DNA of 6,147 nt from an uncultured Synergistales bacterium (GTDB lineage Bacteria > Synergistota > Synergistia > Synergistales > Aminobacteriaceae), in the NCBI GenBank assembly GCA_905234205.1, contig CAJOGG010000092.1, forward strand, positions 1 to 6,147, in the 5' to 3' direction. A program made the position numbers and the translations under genes. Shown here one piece after another: positions 5,451-6,147 of this stretch. The number at the start of each line of letters is the position of its first letter. Within the stretch, counting starts at the first letter, position 1. The notes under the pieces were generated by a model. It had not been told where the DNA came from and did not search any database. It worked only from the letters and a program-made list of their open reading frames with translations.

Positions 5451-6147
5451 ATGACACATGAAGAATTACTTACGCAAGCATTGGCTCATGATGATTACGA
5501 ACTCACAGCAAACTTGTTAAGCCTGAAAACAGACGTGGACTTTAAGGTAGATGACAAGTACACACTTCTGACTTATTACTATTTTGTCTCTCAAGATAAC
5601 AACAGAGAACTCGATCCCAGAATCATAGAGGCATTAATGCAAGCTGGAGCTGATTATCGTGAAGCGTTCTTTTTGGGAGTTAGAACGGACGACAAGAATT
5701 TTCTAACACTGTTAATTGAGAACGGGGCTGACGTTAATATGCGCTATGGAGGTTTCTCGCCACTTTCTGTAGCAATGATGGAGTCGAATGACGCAACGAT
5801 CAATATCTCAATGATAGAATTTTTGGCCAAGAATGGTGCAGACGTAAACGAGTTGTTTAGCACAGAGGACGAAACAATCGCCACACCGCTGAACGTTTCA
5901 ATAGCTATTGATAGGCCTGACATTGCACGAATATTAATCAAGTATGGCGCTGACGTGAATCGCTTGGATAGTAGAGCCAGGACTCCATTGTTTTACGCGG
6001 CTGTAACAAGCAACAAAATTCTACGAACGTTATTATCGGCGGGAGCTGATCCAAACAAAAAAGGCCAAGGAGGACGCACACCGTTAATGTTGGCACTGAT
6101 GGACGGAGAGAGTGAAGGCGCAATTATTAAGAGCCTGCTGGAGTTCG
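5451..6147 (+). CDS. Ankyrin-repeat protein, N-terminal 232 residues (cut by window edge)
   Basis: The open frame runs from ATG 5451 off the right edge. After an N-terminal helix pair (MTHEELLTQALAHDDYELTA) it shows ankyrin repeats, recognised by their TPL and LL..GADVN landmarks. Repeats lie at about 37-69 (ALMQAGADY), 70-96 (short; LLIENGADVN), 101-133 (FSPLSVA to AKNGADVN), 144-170 (TPLNVSI to IKYGADVN), 177-202 (RTPLFYAA to LSAGADPN) and 209 onward (RTPLMLAL). Ankyrin repeats are protein-binding scaffolds; the partner cannot be inferred. No signal peptide or membrane segment is seen, so it is probably cytoplasmic, although secretion by a leaderless route cannot be ruled out. Repeat spacing is irregular, with insertions such as the acidic FSTEDETIA stretch (136-144). 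It lies 11 bases after tlyA and is probably cotranscribed with it; GTG 5436 is an alternative start. A C-terminal domain may lie beyond the window. Confidence 0.88.
   Translation, partial: MTHEELLTQALAHDDYELTANLLSLKTDVDFKVDDKYTLLTYYYFVSQDNNRELDPRIIEALMQAGADYREAFFLGVRTDDKNFLTLLIENGADVNMRYGGFSPLSVAMMESNDATINISMIEFLAKNGADVNELFSTEDETIATPLNVSIAIDRPDIARILIKYGADVNRLDSRARTPLFYAAVTSNKILRTLLSAGADPNKKGQGGRTPLMLALMDGESEGAIIKSLLEF

Noticed and set aside
5700..6060. Recurring GGxGCTGACGT-like DNA segments as possible direct repeats or CRISPR-like array
   Set aside because: They encode the GADVN/GADPN ends of successive ankyrin repeats; spacing follows the protein repeat and the DNA differs between copies.
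5744..6123. Minus-strand open frames opposite the ankyrin gene
   Set aside because: The plus-strand frame has clear ankyrin repeats across this whole stretch; the opposite frames are by-products of its composition.

Overview
The window is ordinary chromosomal DNA with close-packed genes and a GC content of roughly the low-to-mid 40s percent (estimated by eye). It looks like a flagellated, anaerobic-type bacterium that makes isoprenoids by the MEP pathway. The flbD-motA-motB set, the MotB sequence type, the divergent DXS and the GAF-only protein next to dxs suggest Synergistota. A spirochaete, Thermotogota or Firmicutes lineage is not excluded, because nothing here (no rRNA gene) is decisive. 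No tRNA, rRNA, CRISPR array, insertion sequence or phage gene was seen.

Left part, minus strand (1-1371): flbD, motA and motB form one tightly spaced unit reading leftwards. It encodes a small flagellar protein of the FlbD family and the two stator subunits that convert ion flow into flagellar rotation. motB is cut by the window edge after 117 codons. motA uses a TTG start, and motA/motB overlap by one base (TAATG).

Centre (1372-1485): a 114-base divergent intergenic region carries a perfect TATAAT facing flbD, a weaker -10-like TAAAAT facing right, and small inverted repeats between them. It is the only intergenic stretch over 22 bases, and no gene-free stretch exceeds 300 bases.

Right part, plus strand (1486-6147): four genes lie head to tail with gaps of 17 bases, minus 26 (overlap) and 11 bases, so they are probably one transcript. 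They are a 452-residue protein made of GAF-like units with no output domain; dxs (first enzyme of the MEP pathway); tlyA (S4 plus FtsJ-type 2'-O-methyltransferase acting on rRNA); and an ankyrin-repeat protein that runs off the right edge after 232 codons. dxs next to tlyA is a familiar housekeeping arrangement. The GAF protein ahead of it and the ankyrin protein behind it are the accessory, less understood parts. I see no clear evidence of a novel defence or mobile system. The most interesting points are the cysteine-rich third GAF-like unit, the altered active-site motifs in DXS, and the ankyrin gene in the position after tlyA.
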